A stretch of 64,000 nucleotides of DNA from Vibrio renipiscarius (GCF_000827885.1 NZ_JTKH01000006.1:62001-126000), one strand, 5' to 3'; numbered from the stretch's first letter, positions 1-10,637 are shown. Notes: a model not told the origin generated them from the sequence alone. Made by a program: numbers and translations.

Positions 1-543
1 CCAGAAGAAGAAGTCGGCGTGTTGATGGAACTGTTTTTGACGGTTCTTTCTACCGAAGTTAAGAAGTTACACAAAAACAATCTTCGTCTGCGCGTGATTG
101 GTGACAAAGCTCGTTTCAGTGAGCGTTTGCAGGCTAAAATTGCGCAAGCGGAAGCGTTAACGGCGAACAATGATGGCATGGTGATCAATATTGCCGCGAA
201 CTACGGCGGTAAATGGGACATCATGGAAGCGACAAAAGCGATCGCTTCTAAAGTACGCATGGGTGAAATTAGTCTTAATGACATTGATGAGGATCTCATC
301 ACACAGCACCTAACGATGGCGGATCTGCCTGAGGTTGATCTCCTTATTCGCACTAGCGGCGAATGTCGAATTAGTAACTTTATGTTGTGGCAGCTAGCCT
401 ATGCTGAAATGTACTTCACGCCGATTTATTGGCCAGAATTTAATGAAGACAGTTTGATTGAAGCGGTTTCTTGGTTTGTGGACCGAGAGCGTCGTTTTGG
501 TTGTACTGGCGAACAATTAAAAGCATTAATGGAATGCAATTAA
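1..543 (+). CDS. uppS: Isoprenyl transferase (undecaprenyl diphosphate synthase), 3' part only
   Basis: The reading frame is open from the first base, so the gene starts before the window; about 180 codons and the stop are present. Cis-prenyltransferases of this family have about 250 residues, so roughly 70 N-terminal residues, including the catalytic Asp region, are missing. Family motifs seen are [17 protein letters not shown] followed by [10 protein letters not shown], and the RERRFG C-terminus. The enzyme condenses isopentenyl diphosphate units onto farnesyl diphosphate to make the C55 carrier lipid for peptidoglycan and O-antigen. cdsA follows after 10 bases, as in E. coli, so the two are probably co-transcribed. 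Confidence 0.95.
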   Translation, partial: PEEEVGVLMELFLTVLSTEVKKLHKNNLRLRVIGDKARFSERLQAKIAQAEALTANNDGMVINIAANYGGKWDIMEATKAIASKVRMGEISLNDIDEDLITQHLTMADLPEVDLLIRTSGECRISNFMLWQLAYAEMYFTPIYWPEFNEDSLIEAVSWFVDRERRFGCTGEQLKALMECN

Positions 544-553
544 GGACCTGAGT

Positions 554-1396
554 TTGAAACAAAGAATTATAACCGCACTTATCCTTGCTCCATTAGTTAT
601 CTTAGCGATTTTTAAGCTTTCTTTACCCCTTTTTATTGCCTTTATCGCTGCGGTAACCTTAATCGGTTTTTGGGAATGGACTCAATTTGTTGAAGCAAAA
701 TCGCGTATTGTTGCTTTAATTCCTAGTCTTGTTGCGACCGCTGCAAGTTTTGTTTTTATCCCATTTGATGCCTTTTCTCTTAACGCTTTGAGCGCGGAAC
801 ATTATACGATCCTAGCATTGGGTACGATTTGGTGGTTATGCTCGAGCGCTTTAGCGATCACATATCCTCGCTCAGCGAAACTATGGCAAGATTCCTCTCT
901 TCTGCGTTATTTGTTCGGCATGCTGACATTATTGCCGTTCCTGTGGAGCATTATTCTGCTACGCGCGGAAGGCATTACGACGGATGCTTATCATGGTGCA
1001 AAATTAGTACTGTATGTTTGCTTTATTGTTTGGGCTGCCGACAGTGGCGCTTATTTTGCCGGTAAGAGTTTGGGTAAACACAAAATGGCCCCGCATGTTA
1101 GCCCAAATAAAACCATTGAAGGTTTGATTGGCGGCATCATTACCGCGTTGCTGGTTGGCTGGTTAACGGCGAAGTGGTTTGACATTGAATTTAGCAGTAC
1201 GGTGGCGTTTATTGCGATTACGCTCGTCACGGTAGTGATATCGGTGCTTGGTGACTTAGTTGAAAGTATGTTTAAGCGTGTGTCTGGCATTAAAGACAGC
1301 AGCAATATCATACCTGGTCATGGCGGGGTGCTTGATCGCATTGATAGCTTAACCGCGGCATTCCCCGTTTTCGCGCTTCTTTATTTCTTATTTTAA
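554..1396 (+). CDS. cdsA: Phosphatidate cytidylyltransferase
   Basis: This integral membrane enzyme makes CDP-diacylglycerol from phosphatidic acid and CTP, the branch point of phospholipid synthesis. The 280-residue product is a chain of hydrophobic helices. It ends with the CDP-diglyceride synthase signature at about residues 238-265, with SMFKRVSGIKDSS followed by PGHGGVLDRID. The start is a TTG codon (MKQRIITALILAPL). It follows a weak purine-rich stretch and leaves a 10-base gap after uppS; no ATG fits the N-terminus better. The gene lies between uppS and ispC, the usual gammaproteobacterial order. Confidence 0.95.
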   Translation: MKQRIITALILAPLVILAIFKLSLPLFIAFIAAVTLIGFWEWTQFVEAKSRIVALIPSLVATAASFVFIPFDAFSLNALSAEHYTILALGTIWWLCSSALAITYPRSAKLWQDSSLLRYLFGMLTLLPFLWSIILLRAEGITTDAYHGAKLVLYVCFIVWAADSGAYFAGKSLGKHKMAPHVSPNKTIEGLIGGIITALLVGWLTAKWFDIEFSSTVAFIAITLVTVVISVLGDLVESMFKRVSGIKDSSNIIPGHGGVLDRIDSLTAAFPVFALLYFLF

Positions 1397-1399
1397 AAA

Positions 1400-1423
1400 T
1401 TAAGCGAGCTCCGGCTCGCTTAA
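1400..1423. other. Perfect 10-bp stem-loop between cdsA and ispC
   Basis: TTAAGCGAGC and GCTCGCTTAA form a perfect 10-bp stem around a TCCG loop. It begins 3 bases after the cdsA stop codon and ends 19 bases before the ispC ATG. No U-tract follows on the plus strand, so it is not a textbook rho-independent terminator. It could be an RNA processing or stability element. Confidence 0.6.
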
Positions 1424-1442
1424 TGAATTATTGGTTCTCGCA

Positions 1443-2651
1443 ATGCGTAAATTAACAATCCTCGGTGCAACTGGTTCTATCGGTTCAAGTACGCTGAAAG
1501 TCATCGAAAATAACCCGGATAAATTCCAGGTAGTTGCGTTAGCAGCTGGGCAAAATGTTGAGAAAATGACTCAACTCTGCCTTAAGTGGCAGCCAAGCTA
1601 CGCCGTGATGGCTTGTGATAATGCCGCCACTGAACTCAAGCGAACGCTGCAGGCCTGCAATCTTAAAACAGAAGTACTATCGGGTGTTGAAGGGCTATGT
1701 CATGTCTCTTCGTTTGATGAAGTTGATACGGTCATGGCTGCGATTGTGGGCGCGGCTGGATTGATGCCAACCATGGCGGCAGTTAAAGCAGGTAAACGCA
1801 TTCTCCTAGCGAACAAAGAAGCGCTGGTGATGTCTGGTCAATTGTTTGTTGATGCCGTGAAACAAAGCGGTGCAGAGCTTTTGCCTGTCGATAGCGAGCA
1901 TAATGCCATCTTCCAATGTTTACCGAGCGATATTCAAACCAACCTTGGGCATTGCGATCTTAGCCAATATGGCATTCAAAACATTTTACTGACAGGTTCT
2001 GGCGGTCCATTTCGCTATAGCGATTTAGCGGATCTTGAGCACGTCACACCTGAACAAGCTATTGCGCATCCTAACTGGTCTATGGGGCCTAAAATCTCCG
2101 TCGACTCTGCGACGATGATGAATAAAGGCTTAGAGTATATTGAAGCGAAGTGGTTGTTTAATGCCAGTCGCGAGCAACTTAAAGTGGTGATTCATCCGCA
2201 ATCGGTGATTCATTCTATGGTCCAGTATCTTGATGGTTCGACGCTGGCGCAGCTAGGCGAGCCGGATATGGCGACCCCGATTGCGTTAACGCTCTCTTAT
2301 CCTGAACGTGTTCAAGCGGGGGTTAAGGCGTTAGATTTTACTCAAATTGGTGAATTAACGTTTTTGGCGCCGGATTACAATCGCTACCCATGTCTGAAGT
2401 TAGCGATTGATGCGTGTTATGAAGGTCAACATGCAACGACGGCCCTGAATGCGGCGAACGAAGTTGCGGTGGACGCATTTCTGAATCGCAAACTGTCGTT
2501 TACCGATATTGCGGTTGTGAATAGCTGGGTGACCTCTAAAATCTGTGCAATGAATGAACAGGTACGCTGTGATAGCTTGGAAAGCATTCTTGAGGTCGAT
2601 AGAATGGCTCGTCTATTCGCAACGGATTATATTAGTGAGCGTCAAGCATGA
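1443..2651 (+). CDS. ispC: 1-deoxy-D-xylulose 5-phosphate reductoisomerase
   Basis: This NADPH-dependent enzyme turns DXP into 2-C-methyl-D-erythritol 4-phosphate, the first committed step of the MEP isoprenoid pathway. The 402-residue product has the N-terminal dinucleotide motif [11 protein letters not shown], the NKEALVMSG segment, the active-site DSEHNAIFQ segment and the GSGGPF loop. The ATG at 1443 gives the usual [12 protein letters not shown]-terminus. An in-frame TTG at 1431 would add four residues that the family lacks. Neither start has a clear Shine-Dalgarno sequence. The stop overlaps the rseP start by four bases, which suggests coupling. The pathway feeds uppS upstream. Confidence 0.96.
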   Translation: MRKLTILGATGSIGSSTLKVIENNPDKFQVVALAAGQNVEKMTQLCLKWQPSYAVMACDNAATELKRTLQACNLKTEVLSGVEGLCHVSSFDEVDTVMAAIVGAAGLMPTMAAVKAGKRILLANKEALVMSGQLFVDAVKQSGAELLPVDSEHNAIFQCLPSDIQTNLGHCDLSQYGIQNILLTGSGGPFRYSDLADLEHVTPEQAIAHPNWSMGPKISVDSATMMNKGLEYIEAKWLFNASREQLKVVIHPQSVIHSMVQYLDGSTLAQLGEPDMATPIALTLSYPERVQAGVKALDFTQIGELTFLAPDYNRYPCLKLAIDACYEGQHATTALNAANEVAVDAFLNRKLSFTDIAVVNSWVTSKICAMNEQVRCDSLESILEVDRMARLFATDYISERQA

Positions 2652-4006
2652 GTAGCATACTGTGGAATTTTGCATCCTTTATTGTTGCGTTAGGCATTTT
2701 GGTTGCGGTTCATGAGTTCGGTCATTTTTGGGTTGCACGCCGTTGTGGTGTGAAAGTCGAACGCTTTTCGATCGGTTTTGGTAAATCGCTTTGGAGCAAA
2801 GTCGGCAAAGACGGCACGGAATACAATCTTGCGATTATCCCTCTTGGTGGATATGTCAAAATGCTGGATGGGCGTGTTGATGATCTCACCGAAGAGATGC
2901 AGCAATTCGCTTTTGATAAAAAAACGCTTTGGCAGCGCACTGCGATTGTCGCGGCGGGCCCGGTGTTTAACTTTTTATTTGCCATCTTTGCGTATTGGTT
3001 GGTTTTTCTTATTGGCGTACCTGCGGTTAAACCCGTTATTGGTCAAGTTGCCCCGTATTCGATTGCTGCACAAGGCGGTTTAGAATCTGGAATGGAACTA
3101 AAAACCATTTCAGGCGTCAAAACCGCGGATTGGGAATCGGTAAACATGGGGTTGGTCTCGCATATCGGCGATGAAACACTGACCTTAACGGTGGCACCTG
3201 CGGATGAAGTCGGTTCTGAGCAACAATTGACGCTTGATATCTCTGAGTGGCAATTTGATCCAGAAAAAGAATCGTCAATGTCGGCGTTGGGTTTTAAACC
3301 ATTTACGCCACCAATCTCGTTGACATTAAACTCGATATCGCAAGGCGGTGCTGGCGAAGAAGCGGGTTTGCTGGTTGGGGATGAATTATTGGCCCTAAAT
3401 GGCCAGGCGCTCACTGAATGGCAACAAGTGGTCGATTCGATTCGTTCTCATGCCGATAAATCGATGACGCTTGAAGTTTTGCGTAATGGCGAGTCGACAG
3501 AGTTAGTGCTTGTTCCGCATGCTCGGGAATTGAATGATGGGCAAACGATAGGTTTTGCAGGAATCGCCCCTGAAGTCGCAGAATGGCCGGAAAACTATCG
3601 ATTCGATCTGAAATTTGGTGTATTTGAATCTATCGGTAAAGCGATCGATAAAACAGGCCAAGTAATCGATTTAACCATTACCATGCTGAAAAAATTAATC
3701 ACAGGTGATGTTGGCTTAAATAACTTAAGCGGTCCGATTTCAATCGCGAAAGGTGCGGGGGCGACAGCCGATTATGGTTTGGTTTACTTCCTCGGCTTTT
3801 TGGCTTTGATCAGTGTGAACCTTGGTATTATCAATTTAGTTCCACTGCCAATGTTAGATGGTGGACATTTACTGTTTTTCGCCATTGAGGCGGTTATTGG
3901 TCGCCCAGTCCCAGAAAAGATCCAAGAAATGGGTTACCGTCTGGGCGGTGCGATAATATTTGCGCTTATGGCCGTAGCGATTTTTAATGACTTTGCACGC
4001 TTATAA
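2648..4006 (+). CDS. rseP: Site-2 zinc protease of the sigma-E pathway
   Basis: This inner-membrane metalloprotease cuts the anti-sigma factor RseA after DegS cleavage, releasing sigma-E, and also clears remnant signal peptides. The 452-residue protein has HEFGH at residues 22-26 in the first membrane helix, two periplasmic PDZ domains in the middle, and the C-terminal PLPMLDGGH motif that supplies the third zinc ligand. Its length matches E. coli RseP (about 450). The ATG overlaps the ispC stop. bamA, whose misassembled clients trigger this pathway, follows 39 bases downstream, the usual arrangement. Confidence 0.96.
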   Translation: MSSILWNFASFIVALGILVAVHEFGHFWVARRCGVKVERFSIGFGKSLWSKVGKDGTEYNLAIIPLGGYVKMLDGRVDDLTEEMQQFAFDKKTLWQRTAIVAAGPVFNFLFAIFAYWLVFLIGVPAVKPVIGQVAPYSIAAQGGLESGMELKTISGVKTADWESVNMGLVSHIGDETLTLTVAPADEVGSEQQLTLDISEWQFDPEKESSMSALGFKPFTPPISLTLNSISQGGAGEEAGLLVGDELLALNGQALTEWQQVVDSIRSHADKSMTLEVLRNGESTELVLVPHARELNDGQTIGFAGIAPEVAEWPENYRFDLKFGVFESIGKAIDKTGQVIDLTITMLKKLITGDVGLNNLSGPISIAKGAGATADYGLVYFLGFLALISVNLGIINLVPLPMLDGGHLLFFAIEAVIGRPVPEKIQEMGYRLGGAIIFALMAVAIFNDFARL

Positions 4007-4045
4007 AGTGGATGATGGTTGTAGTAAGGAATAACTAAAACAAAT

Positions 4046-6448
4046 ATGGCGATGAAAAAAATTCTGTTAGCGACTTTGCTGGCAACGAGCGTATCTGCTA
4101 ATGGCGCTGAAAATTTTGTTGTTCAGGATATTCAGGTTGACGGCTTACAGCGTGTAGCATTGGGTGCGGCATTGCTAAAAATGCCGATTCGTATTGGCGA
4201 CTCAGTGAGCAACCAAGATGTCGCGGGTATCATTCGTGCACTCTATTCAACGGGTAACTTTGAAGATGTCAAAGTATCAAGAAATGGTGACGTTTTAGTC
4301 GTACAAGTGATAGAGCGACCAACCATTTCGACGATTTCTTTTTCGGGTAACAGTGCGATCAAAGATGAGCAGCTGCAACAAAACTTGGATGCATCCGGCA
4401 TTCGAGTGGGTGAAGCGCTTGATCGTACGACGTTATCAAACATTGAAAAAGGGCTAGAAGACTTTTACTACAGTGTTGGTAAATACAATGCGACCGTTAA
4501 GGCGGTTGTGACGCCTCTGCCACGTAACCGTACCGATTTAAAATTTGTCTTCACCGAAGGCGTATCCGCGAAAATTAAGCAAATTAACTTTATTGGTAAT
4601 ACTGTTTTTACCGATGAAGATTTGCGTTCGCGCTTTAATTTGAATGAAAATGTCTCTTGGTGGAACTTCCTTTCTGATGATAAGTATCAAAAGCAAGTGC
4701 TGGCAGGTGATATAGAAGCCTTACGTTCTTACTATCTTGATCGCGGTTATCTCAAGTTTCAGGTGACGTCGACTCAAGTGGCGATATCACCGGATAAGAA
4801 AGGGGTTTATATCACCCTGAATATCGATGAAGGTGAGCAATATAGCGTTGAAGACGTGAAGTTCCGTGGTGGATTGATTGGTAAAGAAGCGGAATTTGAA
4901 GCTTTAGTACCGTTTGAAGCTGGTGAAGTTTATAACGCTTCGGCTGCAACATCTCTTGAAGATGGCGTTAAAAAAGTACTGGGTGAAGCGGGTTATGCTT
5001 ACCCACAAGTACGTACTATCCCTGAGTTTAACGAAGAGACCAAGCAAGTTTCCTTGGTGGTGAACGTTGAACCGGGTAACCGCATCTATGTCCGAGATAT
5101 TCGTTTTGTTGGCAACAACGCAACAAAAGATGAAGTCTTGCGTCGTGAAATGCGCCAAATGGAAGGCAGCTGGCTGAACTCGAGAGCACTTGAAACCAGT
5201 AAAGCTCGTCTGAACCGTCTGGGATTTTTCGAAACGGTAGACGTACAAACCGTTCGTGTACCAGGTAGCGAAGATCAGGTGGATTTGGTCTACAGTGTCA
5301 AAGAAGCCAACTCAGGCTCTGTCAACTTCGGTGTTGGCTATGGTACTGAGTCGGGTGTTAGTTTCCAGGTTGGTCTGCAGCAAGATAACTTTGCGGGTAC
5401 CGGTAATCGTGTTGGCGTCAATGCGATGATGAATGACTACCAGAAGAACTTAACGCTAGAATATCGTGACCCATACTGGAACTTGGATGGTGTGAGCTTA
5501 GGCGGTAAAGTTTTCTACAATACCTTTGAAGCATCAGAAGCGGGTATTGTTGACTATACCAACGAAAGTTACGGCGCGAGTTTAACCTGGGGTTTCCCGG
5601 TTGATGAATTGAACCGTATCGATTTTGGTGTGGGTTATACCCATAACAAGATTGGTAATGTACCGACTTATGACCAAGCCGCGCTATTTGCTCAAAGTAT
5701 TGGTCAAGAAGATGGCGACATCATTACCAATGACTTTGATATCAACTTATCTTGGACTCGTAACAACCTGAACCGTGGTTATTTCCCAACCGCCGGTAAC
5801 TACCAGCGTGCGACGGGTAAAATGACGATTCCGAGCTCAGACGCCCAATATTTCAAGGTGCAATATGATGTTCGTCAATACATGCCTTTGACGAAGAAGC
5901 ATGAGTTTACCTTGTTGATGCGAGGCCGTTTAGGGTACGGTAATGGTTATGGCCAAACGGATGGTAACGATAACTTGTTCCCATTCTATGAAAACTACTA
6001 CGCAGGTGGCTTTACCACACTACGTGGTTTTGGCTCTAACAGTGCCGGTCCAAAAGCGGTATATACTAATAACTCAGGCAGTTGTGGTAGCAATGGCTGT
6101 GTAACCGCAACGGATGATTCTGTGGGCGGTAATGCGGTGGCTTTGGCCAGTTTAGAGCTTATCTTCCCGACGCCATTTGCGTCAGAAGAAACACGTAGCC
6201 AGTTGCGTACCAGTGCGTTTGTTGACGCGGCGAGCGTATGGGATACTGAGTTTGTATACCGAGGTGATATTGGCGACGATAAGTATTACGACTATTCTGA
6301 TCCAATGAACTATCGTGCGTCGTACGGTGTTGCTCTGCAATGGATGTCACCGATGGGACCATTGGTCTTCTCAGTAGCAAAACCTATTGAAAGTTATGAA
6401 GGTGATGACGAAGAATTCTTCACTTTCACAATCGGAAGAACCTTCTAA
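4046..6448 (+). CDS. bamA: Outer membrane protein assembly factor BamA
   Basis: This is the essential Omp85 protein that inserts beta-barrel proteins into the outer membrane. The 800-residue precursor has a signal peptide of about 20 residues (cleavage before ENFVV), five POTRA repeats to about residue 420, and a C-terminal barrel ending in IGRTF, a terminal aromatic residue typical of the class. The loop-6 motif appears as [13 protein letters not shown] nearby loop has Cys680 and Cys685 only four residues apart. The start MAMKK matches the E. coli form; ATG 4052 is an alternative, and neither has a well-spaced ribosome site. skp follows 14 bases later. Confidence 0.97.
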   Translation: MAMKKILLATLLATSVSANGAENFVVQDIQVDGLQRVALGAALLKMPIRIGDSVSNQDVAGIIRALYSTGNFEDVKVSRNGDVLVVQVIERPTISTISFSGNSAIKDEQLQQNLDASGIRVGEALDRTTLSNIEKGLEDFYYSVGKYNATVKAVVTPLPRNRTDLKFVFTEGVSAKIKQINFIGNTVFTDEDLRSRFNLNENVSWWNFLSDDKYQKQVLAGDIEALRSYYLDRGYLKFQVTSTQVAISPDKKGVYITLNIDEGEQYSVEDVKFRGGLIGKEAEFEALVPFEAGEVYNASAATSLEDGVKKVLGEAGYAYPQVRTIPEFNEETKQVSLVVNVEPGNRIYVRDIRFVGNNATKDEVLRREMRQMEGSWLNSRALETSKARLNRLGFFETVDVQTVRVPGSEDQVDLVYSVKEANSGSVNFGVGYGTESGVSFQVGLQQDNFAGTGNRVGVNAMMNDYQKNLTLEYRDPYWNLDGVSLGGKVFYNTFEASEAGIVDYTNESYGASLTWGFPVDELNRIDFGVGYTHNKIGNVPTYDQAALFAQSIGQEDGDIITNDFDINLSWTRNNLNRGYFPTAGNYQRATGKMTIPSSDAQYFKVQYDVRQYMPLTKKHEFTLLMRGRLGYGNGYGQTDGNDNLFPFYENYYAGGFTTLRGFGSNSAGPKAVYTNNSGSCGSNGCVTATDDSVGGNAVALASLELIFPTPFASEETRSQLRTSAFVDAASVWDTEFVYRGDIGDDKYYDYSDPMNYRASYGVALQWMSPMGPLVFSVAKPIESYEGDDEEFFTFTIGRTF

Positions 6449-6462
6449 TAAAGGAAAATGTA

Positions 6463-6972
6463 GTGAACAAAATGATTAAAGCGGCTGGTCTAGGCCTTGT
6501 GGTAATGACATCTTCTCTTTTTGCTAACGCAGCAGAAGCCGCACAAAAAATTGGTTACATTAATACTGCGCAAGTATTCCAAGCGCTGCCTCAGCGTGAG
6601 GTGGTCTTGCAGAAGATGCAAGAAGAGTTCAAAGATAAAGCGGATGAGCTGAAAGCGATTCAAGCAGAAGCGAAGACCAAAATTGAAAAGCTTAAGCGTG
6701 ATGGCGAGCTACTAGGCCAAGACGAGATCGAGAAATTACGTATCGAAATCGGCCAACTGGATAGTAAGTACAAGATCAAAGGCCAAGCACTAGAGCAGTC
6801 GTCGAAGCAGCGTGAAGCGCAAGAAACGCAAAAATTGTTCAAAGTTATCCAAGATGCAGTGGACAAGGTAGCGAAGAAAGAAGGCTACGACTTAATTATT
6901 GACGCTCAATCAGTTCGTTTTGCTAAGCCAGAATACAATATTTCTGAAAAAGTAATCAAAGCACTAAAATAA
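6463..6972 (+). CDS. skp: Periplasmic chaperone Skp (OmpH)
   Basis: Skp is a trimeric periplasmic holdase that carries unfolded outer-membrane proteins to BamA. The 169-residue product has an N-terminal signal peptide ending near SLFANAAEA. A long charged coiled-coil region rich in Lys, Glu and Gln (about residues 45-130) forms the tentacles, and a C-terminal beta segment ends SEKVIKALK. The start is GTG with AAGGA nearby upstream. It sits between bamA and lpxD, its standard position. No terminator is seen before lpxD, so it is probably read with both neighbours. Confidence 0.95.
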   Translation: MNKMIKAAGLGLVVMTSSLFANAAEAAQKIGYINTAQVFQALPQREVVLQKMQEEFKDKADELKAIQAEAKTKIEKLKRDGELLGQDEIEKLRIEIGQLDSKYKIKGQALEQSSKQREAQETQKLFKVIQDAVDKVAKKEGYDLIIDAQSVRFAKPEYNISEKVIKALK

Positions 6973-6978
6973 GATTTT

Positions 6979-8010
6979 ATGAAAACATTAACATTAGCCG
7001 AATTGGCAACAATTACGGGTGGAGAGCTCATTGGTGACGCAAATGCGACGGTTACCATGGTGGCACCAATGGATAAAGCACAACAAGGCCATGTGACCTT
7101 TTTGTCTAACCCTAAATACGCAAAGCACTTGGCAGATTGCCAAGCCACGCTAGTGATGGTGAAAGAAGCTCAACGTGACTTATGTGTCGGTAATGCCTTG
7201 GTTGTGACTGACCCTTATGTTGCCTTTGCTAAGGTTGCTCAAGCCTTAGATACCACGCCAAAACCGGCGGTTGGTATTGCGCCAAGCGCCGTGATCGCTT
7301 CTGATGCGATCATCGGCCAAAACGTTGCGATTGGTGCAAATGCAGTGATTGAAACCGGTGTTGAACTGGGTGACGGCGTGATTGTCGGAGCGGGCTGTTT
7401 CATCGGTAAAAATGCGAAGTTAGGCAACAATACGAAGCTTTGGGCTAATGTCACTGTTTATCATGAAGTTTCTTTGGGTTCTGATTGCTTAATTCAATCG
7501 GGTGCGGTCATCGGTTCTGATGGTTTTGGTTATGCGAATGACAACGGTGAGTGGATTAAAATTCCTCAGCTGGGTTCTGTTCGTATTGGCAACCGTGTTG
7601 AGATTGGCGCTTGTACAACGATTGACCGTGGTGCATTGGACGATACGATTATTGAAGATAATGTCATCCTTGATAACCAACTTCAAATCGCGCACAACGT
7701 GCAGATCGGATATGGTACGGTTATGCCAGGTGGTACTATTGTTGCAGGCAGCACTAAAATTGGTAAATATTGCCAAATTGGTGGAGCGTCGGTGCTTAAC
7801 GGCCACATCGAAATCGCCGATGGTGTTGCTATTACCGGCATGGGCATGGTGATGCGCAGCATTGAAGAGAAAGGTATTTACTCTTCAGGTATTCCACTGC
7901 AAACCAATAAAGAGTGGCGCAGAACGGCAACTCGAGTGCATAAAATTGATGAGATGAATAAACGTTTGAAAGCGGTTGAAAAACTGTTGGAAGACAAAAC
8001 AGACTCTTAA
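6979..8010 (+). CDS. lpxD: UDP-3-O-(3-hydroxyacyl)glucosamine N-acyltransferase
   Basis: LpxD adds the second hydroxyacyl chain, from acyl-ACP, in lipid A synthesis. The 343-residue protein (E. coli 341) has an N-terminal uridine-binding domain ([20 protein letters not shown]). A long left-handed beta-helix of hexapeptide repeats follows from about residue 100. The catalytic His lies in [16 protein letters not shown]-terminal helix ends KAVEKLLED. It begins 6 bases after skp and is followed by a strong terminator, unlike a simple lpxD-fabZ read-through. Confidence 0.96.
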   Translation: MKTLTLAELATITGGELIGDANATVTMVAPMDKAQQGHVTFLSNPKYAKHLADCQATLVMVKEAQRDLCVGNALVVTDPYVAFAKVAQALDTTPKPAVGIAPSAVIASDAIIGQNVAIGANAVIETGVELGDGVIVGAGCFIGKNAKLGNNTKLWANVTVYHEVSLGSDCLIQSGAVIGSDGFGYANDNGEWIKIPQLGSVRIGNRVEIGACTTIDRGALDDTIIEDNVILDNQLQIAHNVQIGYGTVMPGGTIVAGSTKIGKYCQIGGASVLNGHIEIADGVAITGMGMVMRSIEEKGIYSSGIPLQTNKEWRRTATRVHKIDEMNKRLKAVEKLLEDKTDS

Positions 8011-8025
8011 TTTTCTCTCTGAATT

Positions 8026-8055
8026 AAAAAGACTCGCAATGGGCGGGTCTTTTTT
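8026..8055 (+). terminator. Rho-independent terminator after lpxD
   Basis: GACTCGC pairs with GCGGGTC (one G:U) around the loop AATGG. An A-run precedes the stem and six T's follow it. It lies 15 bases after the lpxD stop and upstream of a candidate fabZ promoter. Confidence 0.85.
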
Positions 8056-8085
8056 GTCTATATACTTAACTCAACGTGTTGGTAC

Positions 8086-8114
8086 TTAGCATCATCAGGT
8101 TAGTTGGGTATAAT
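8086..8114 (+). promoter_or_regulatory. Candidate sigma-70 promoter for fabZ-lpxA
   Basis: A perfect TATAAT (8109-8114) stands 17 bp after TTAGCA (8086-8091, four of six consensus bases). It lies just after the lpxD terminator and about 50 bp before the fabZ start. The location and the -10 match make a dedicated promoter plausible; this is inferred from sequence only. Confidence 0.6.
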
Positions 8115-8162
8115 GCCGACCAGATATCTAATTTAGCATTCCAAATAGATAGGAATATCACT

Positions 8163-8615
8163 TTGACTATTGAAAAGAAAACGATGAACATTACTGAAAT
8201 TCAGGAATTGTTACCTCATCGCTACCCATTCTTATTGATTGATCGCGTTATCGACTTTGAAGAAGCGAAACACCTGACTGCAATTAAAAATGTTTCGGTC
8301 AACGAACCTCAATTTACCGGGCATTTCCCACAGCTGCCAGTTTTTCCTGGCGTACTGATCCTTGAAGCAATGGCTCAAGCGACGGGCTTGCTTGCATTCA
8401 AATCGTTTGGCGCGCCATCGGGTAATGAGCTTTACTATTTTGCGAGTGTTGATAATGCGAAGTTTCGCAAACCAGTGACGCCTGGTGATCAGCTCGTGAT
8501 CGAAGTTGAATTTGTCAAAGAACGCCGCGGTATTGCTGCATTTAAATGCGCAGCAAAAGTGGATGGTGATGTGGTTTGTTCAGCAGACCTAAAATGTGCA
8601 CGCCGAGAATTTTAA
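8163..8615 (+). CDS. fabZ: 3-hydroxyacyl-[acyl-carrier-protein] dehydratase
   Basis: FabZ dehydrates 3-hydroxyacyl-ACP in fatty-acid elongation and competes with LpxA and LpxD for the same substrate. The hot-dog fold is recognisable from [14 protein letters not shown] with the catalytic His, and from [15 protein letters not shown] with the catalytic Glu. The TTG start at 8163 ([10 protein letters not shown]) gives 150 residues, close to E. coli (151). It has AGGA eight bases upstream. The ATG at 8184 would give 143 residues with a poorer ribosome site. The frame stays open further upstream, but that extension has no family support. lpxA follows after one base. Confidence 0.94.
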   Translation: MTIEKKTMNITEIQELLPHRYPFLLIDRVIDFEEAKHLTAIKNVSVNEPQFTGHFPQLPVFPGVLILEAMAQATGLLAFKSFGAPSGNELYYFASVDNAKFRKPVTPGDQLVIEVEFVKERRGIAAFKCAAKVDGDVVCSADLKCARREF

Positions 8616-8616
8616 T

Positions 8617-9405
8617 ATGATTCATGAAACCGCTCAAATCCACCCTGCAGCGGTGGTAGAAGAAGGCGCAAAAATCGGAGCTAACGTTACGGTTGGTCCT
8701 TTCACTTACATCACGGCTGATGTAGAAATTGGTGAAGGTACCGAAGTAATGTCTCATGTGGTGATCAAAGGCCACACCAAGATTGGTAAAGAGAACCGAA
8801 TTTTCCCTCACGCTGTGATTGGTGAAGAAAACCAAGATAAGAAGTACGGTGGCGAAGATACGACGGTCGTGATTGGTGATCGCAACGTTATTCGCGAAGC
8901 TGTCCAGATTCATCGTGGAACGACCCAAGACAAAGCCACGACAGTGATTGGTAATGACAATTTACTTTGTGTGAATGCTCACGTGGCGCACGATGTGATT
9001 GTTGGTAACCACACTCACATTGGTAACAATGCGATTCTTGGTGGTCATGTGACGGTCGGTGATTACGCAGGCGTTATGGCGCTGTCAGCGATTCACCCAT
9101 TCTGTACTATTGGTGCCTACGCTTACATTGGCGGCTGTTCAGCCGTGGTGCAAGATGTACTGCCGTATGTACTAGCGCAAGGCAACCACGCGTCACCATT
9201 TGGTCTTAACTTGGTTGGCTTGAAGCGTAACGGGTTTGAAAAACCAGAAATCCGTGCGTTGCAAAAGGCTTACAAAGAGATTTATCGCTCAGGTAAAACT
9301 CTGGAAGAAGTGAAGCCTATCTTGGCTGAAATGGCACAAGAATGGCCAGCGATTGCACCAATGCTGACAATACTTGAATCTACAGAACGTGGCATTATCC
9401 GCTAA
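8617..9405 (+). CDS. lpxA: UDP-N-acetylglucosamine acyltransferase
   Basis: LpxA transfers a 3-hydroxyacyl chain from ACP to UDP-GlcNAc, the first step of lipid A synthesis. The ATG one base after fabZ gives 262 residues, the same length as the E. coli enzyme. The frame opens 21 bases earlier, inside fabZ, but that start is not credible. The protein starts MIHETAQIHPAAVVEEGA, is built of hexapeptide repeats forming a left-handed beta-helix, carries the catalytic His in VNAHVAHD, and has a C-terminal helical bundle. A terminator separates it from lpxB. Confidence 0.96.
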   Translation: MIHETAQIHPAAVVEEGAKIGANVTVGPFTYITADVEIGEGTEVMSHVVIKGHTKIGKENRIFPHAVIGEENQDKKYGGEDTTVVIGDRNVIREAVQIHRGTTQDKATTVIGNDNLLCVNAHVAHDVIVGNHTHIGNNAILGGHVTVGDYAGVMALSAIHPFCTIGAYAYIGGCSAVVQDVLPYVLAQGNHASPFGLNLVGLKRNGFEKPEIRALQKAYKEIYRSGKTLEEVKPILAEMAQEWPAIAPMLTILESTERGIIR

Positions 9406-9430
9406 GTTTCTGAGTTTTTAAGTTTAAAAG

Positions 9431-9461
9431 AAAGATCGCAGCGACGAACTGCGGTCTTTTT
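9431..9461 (+). terminator. Rho-independent terminator between lpxA and lpxB
   Basis: AAAGATCGCAG pairs with CTGCGGTCTTT (11 bp, one G:U) around CGACGAA, followed by TT and then GCG. It sits inside a cluster usually treated as one operon, so it may be only partial. Confidence 0.75.
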
Positions 9462-9488
9462 GCGTTTCTAAGGTACGAGGATTAAAAA

Positions 9489-10637
9489 ATGGAAAGGCCA
9501 TTACGGATTGGTATCGTTGCCGGCGAATTGTCGGGTGATACGTTGGGAGAAGGGTTTATCAAAGCCATTAAACAGCAATATCCTGACGCAGAATTTGTCG
9601 GTATCGGTGGCCCTAAAATGATGGCTCAAGGCTGTGAATCTCTGTTTGAGATGGAAGAATTATCCGTTATGGGATTGGTCGAGGTCTTGGGGCGTTTACC
9701 TCGTTTACTGAAAGTCAAAGCGGATTTGGTCTCGTATTTTACGCAAAATCCACCGGATGTCTTTGTGGGCATCGATGCGCCTGATTTTAATCTTCGCCTT
9801 GAGCTTGATCTGAAAAACGCAGGTATTAAAACGGTCCATTATGTCAGTCCATCGGTTTGGGCTTGGCGTCAAAAACGTATTTTTGGTATCGCCAAAGCAA
9901 CCAATTTAGTGTTGGCTTTCTTACCGTTTGAAAAAGCGTTTTACGATAAATTTGATGTGCCTTGTGAGTTTATTGGCCACACGCTAGCGGATGCGATTCC
10001 CTTTGAATCGGATAAAGCCCCTGCACGTGATTTATTGGGTTTGGCCCAAGATAAGCGATGGCTAGCGGTTTTGCCGGGGAGTCGTGGTAGCGAGCTCAAT
10101 ATGTTAGCGGAGCCCTTCATTCAAACCTGTAAACAGCTGCATAAGAACGATCCGGATTTAGGTTTTGTGGTGGCACTCGTTAACCCTAAGCGTCGAGAGC
10201 AGTTTGAAAGTGCGTGGCGTGAACATGCTCCCGAACTCGAGTTTGTTTTGATTGATGATACGGCCAAAAATGTCATTACGGCGTCTGATGCAGTGATGCT
10301 TGCGTCGGGTACCGTTGCGCTCGAGTGCATGCTGATAAAGCGCCCGATGGTAGTGGGCTATAAAGTGAATGCCTTTACGGCATTTCTTGCTCGTCGTATG
10401 TTGAAAACAAAATACGTCTCTTTGCCGAATATTCTGGCTGATCAAGAGTTAGTCAAAGAATTCCTTCAAGAAAACTGCACGCCAGAGAACCTTAGCGAAG
10501 AAGTTGAACGTTTGCTGGGCGAGCATGGCCAGACCATGGTCGAAAAATTTACCGAGATGCACCACTGGATTCGCAAAGACGCCGATAAGCAAGCGGCGAC
10601 CGCTGTATTAAATTTGATTGGAATGAACAAAGCGTGA
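9489..10637 (+). CDS. lpxB: Lipid A disaccharide synthase
   Basis: LpxB joins UDP-2,3-diacylglucosamine to lipid X, giving the beta-1,6 disaccharide of lipid A at the inner face of the cytoplasmic membrane. The 382-residue GT19 glycosyltransferase (same length class as E. coli) shows [17 protein letters not shown] at the N-terminus, [22 protein letters not shown] and the LPGSRGSE motif. An AGGA sequence precedes the ATG. The stop overlaps the rnhB start by one base. Confidence 0.96.
   Translation: MERPLRIGIVAGELSGDTLGEGFIKAIKQQYPDAEFVGIGGPKMMAQGCESLFEMEELSVMGLVEVLGRLPRLLKVKADLVSYFTQNPPDVFVGIDAPDFNLRLELDLKNAGIKTVHYVSPSVWAWRQKRIFGIAKATNLVLAFLPFEKAFYDKFDVPCEFIGHTLADAIPFESDKAPARDLLGLAQDKRWLAVLPGSRGSELNMLAEPFIQTCKQLHKNDPDLGFVVALVNPKRREQFESAWREHAPELEFVLIDDTAKNVITASDAVMLASGTVALECMLIKRPMVVGYKVNAFTAFLARRMLKTKYVSLPNILADQELVKEFLQENCTPENLSEEVERLLGEHGQTMVEKFTEMHHWIRKDADKQAATAVLNLIGMNKA

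Noticed and set aside
4904-5248. 114-codon minus-strand frame inside bamA
   Set aside because: It is antisense to conserved POTRA5 and barrel sequence, with no start signal.
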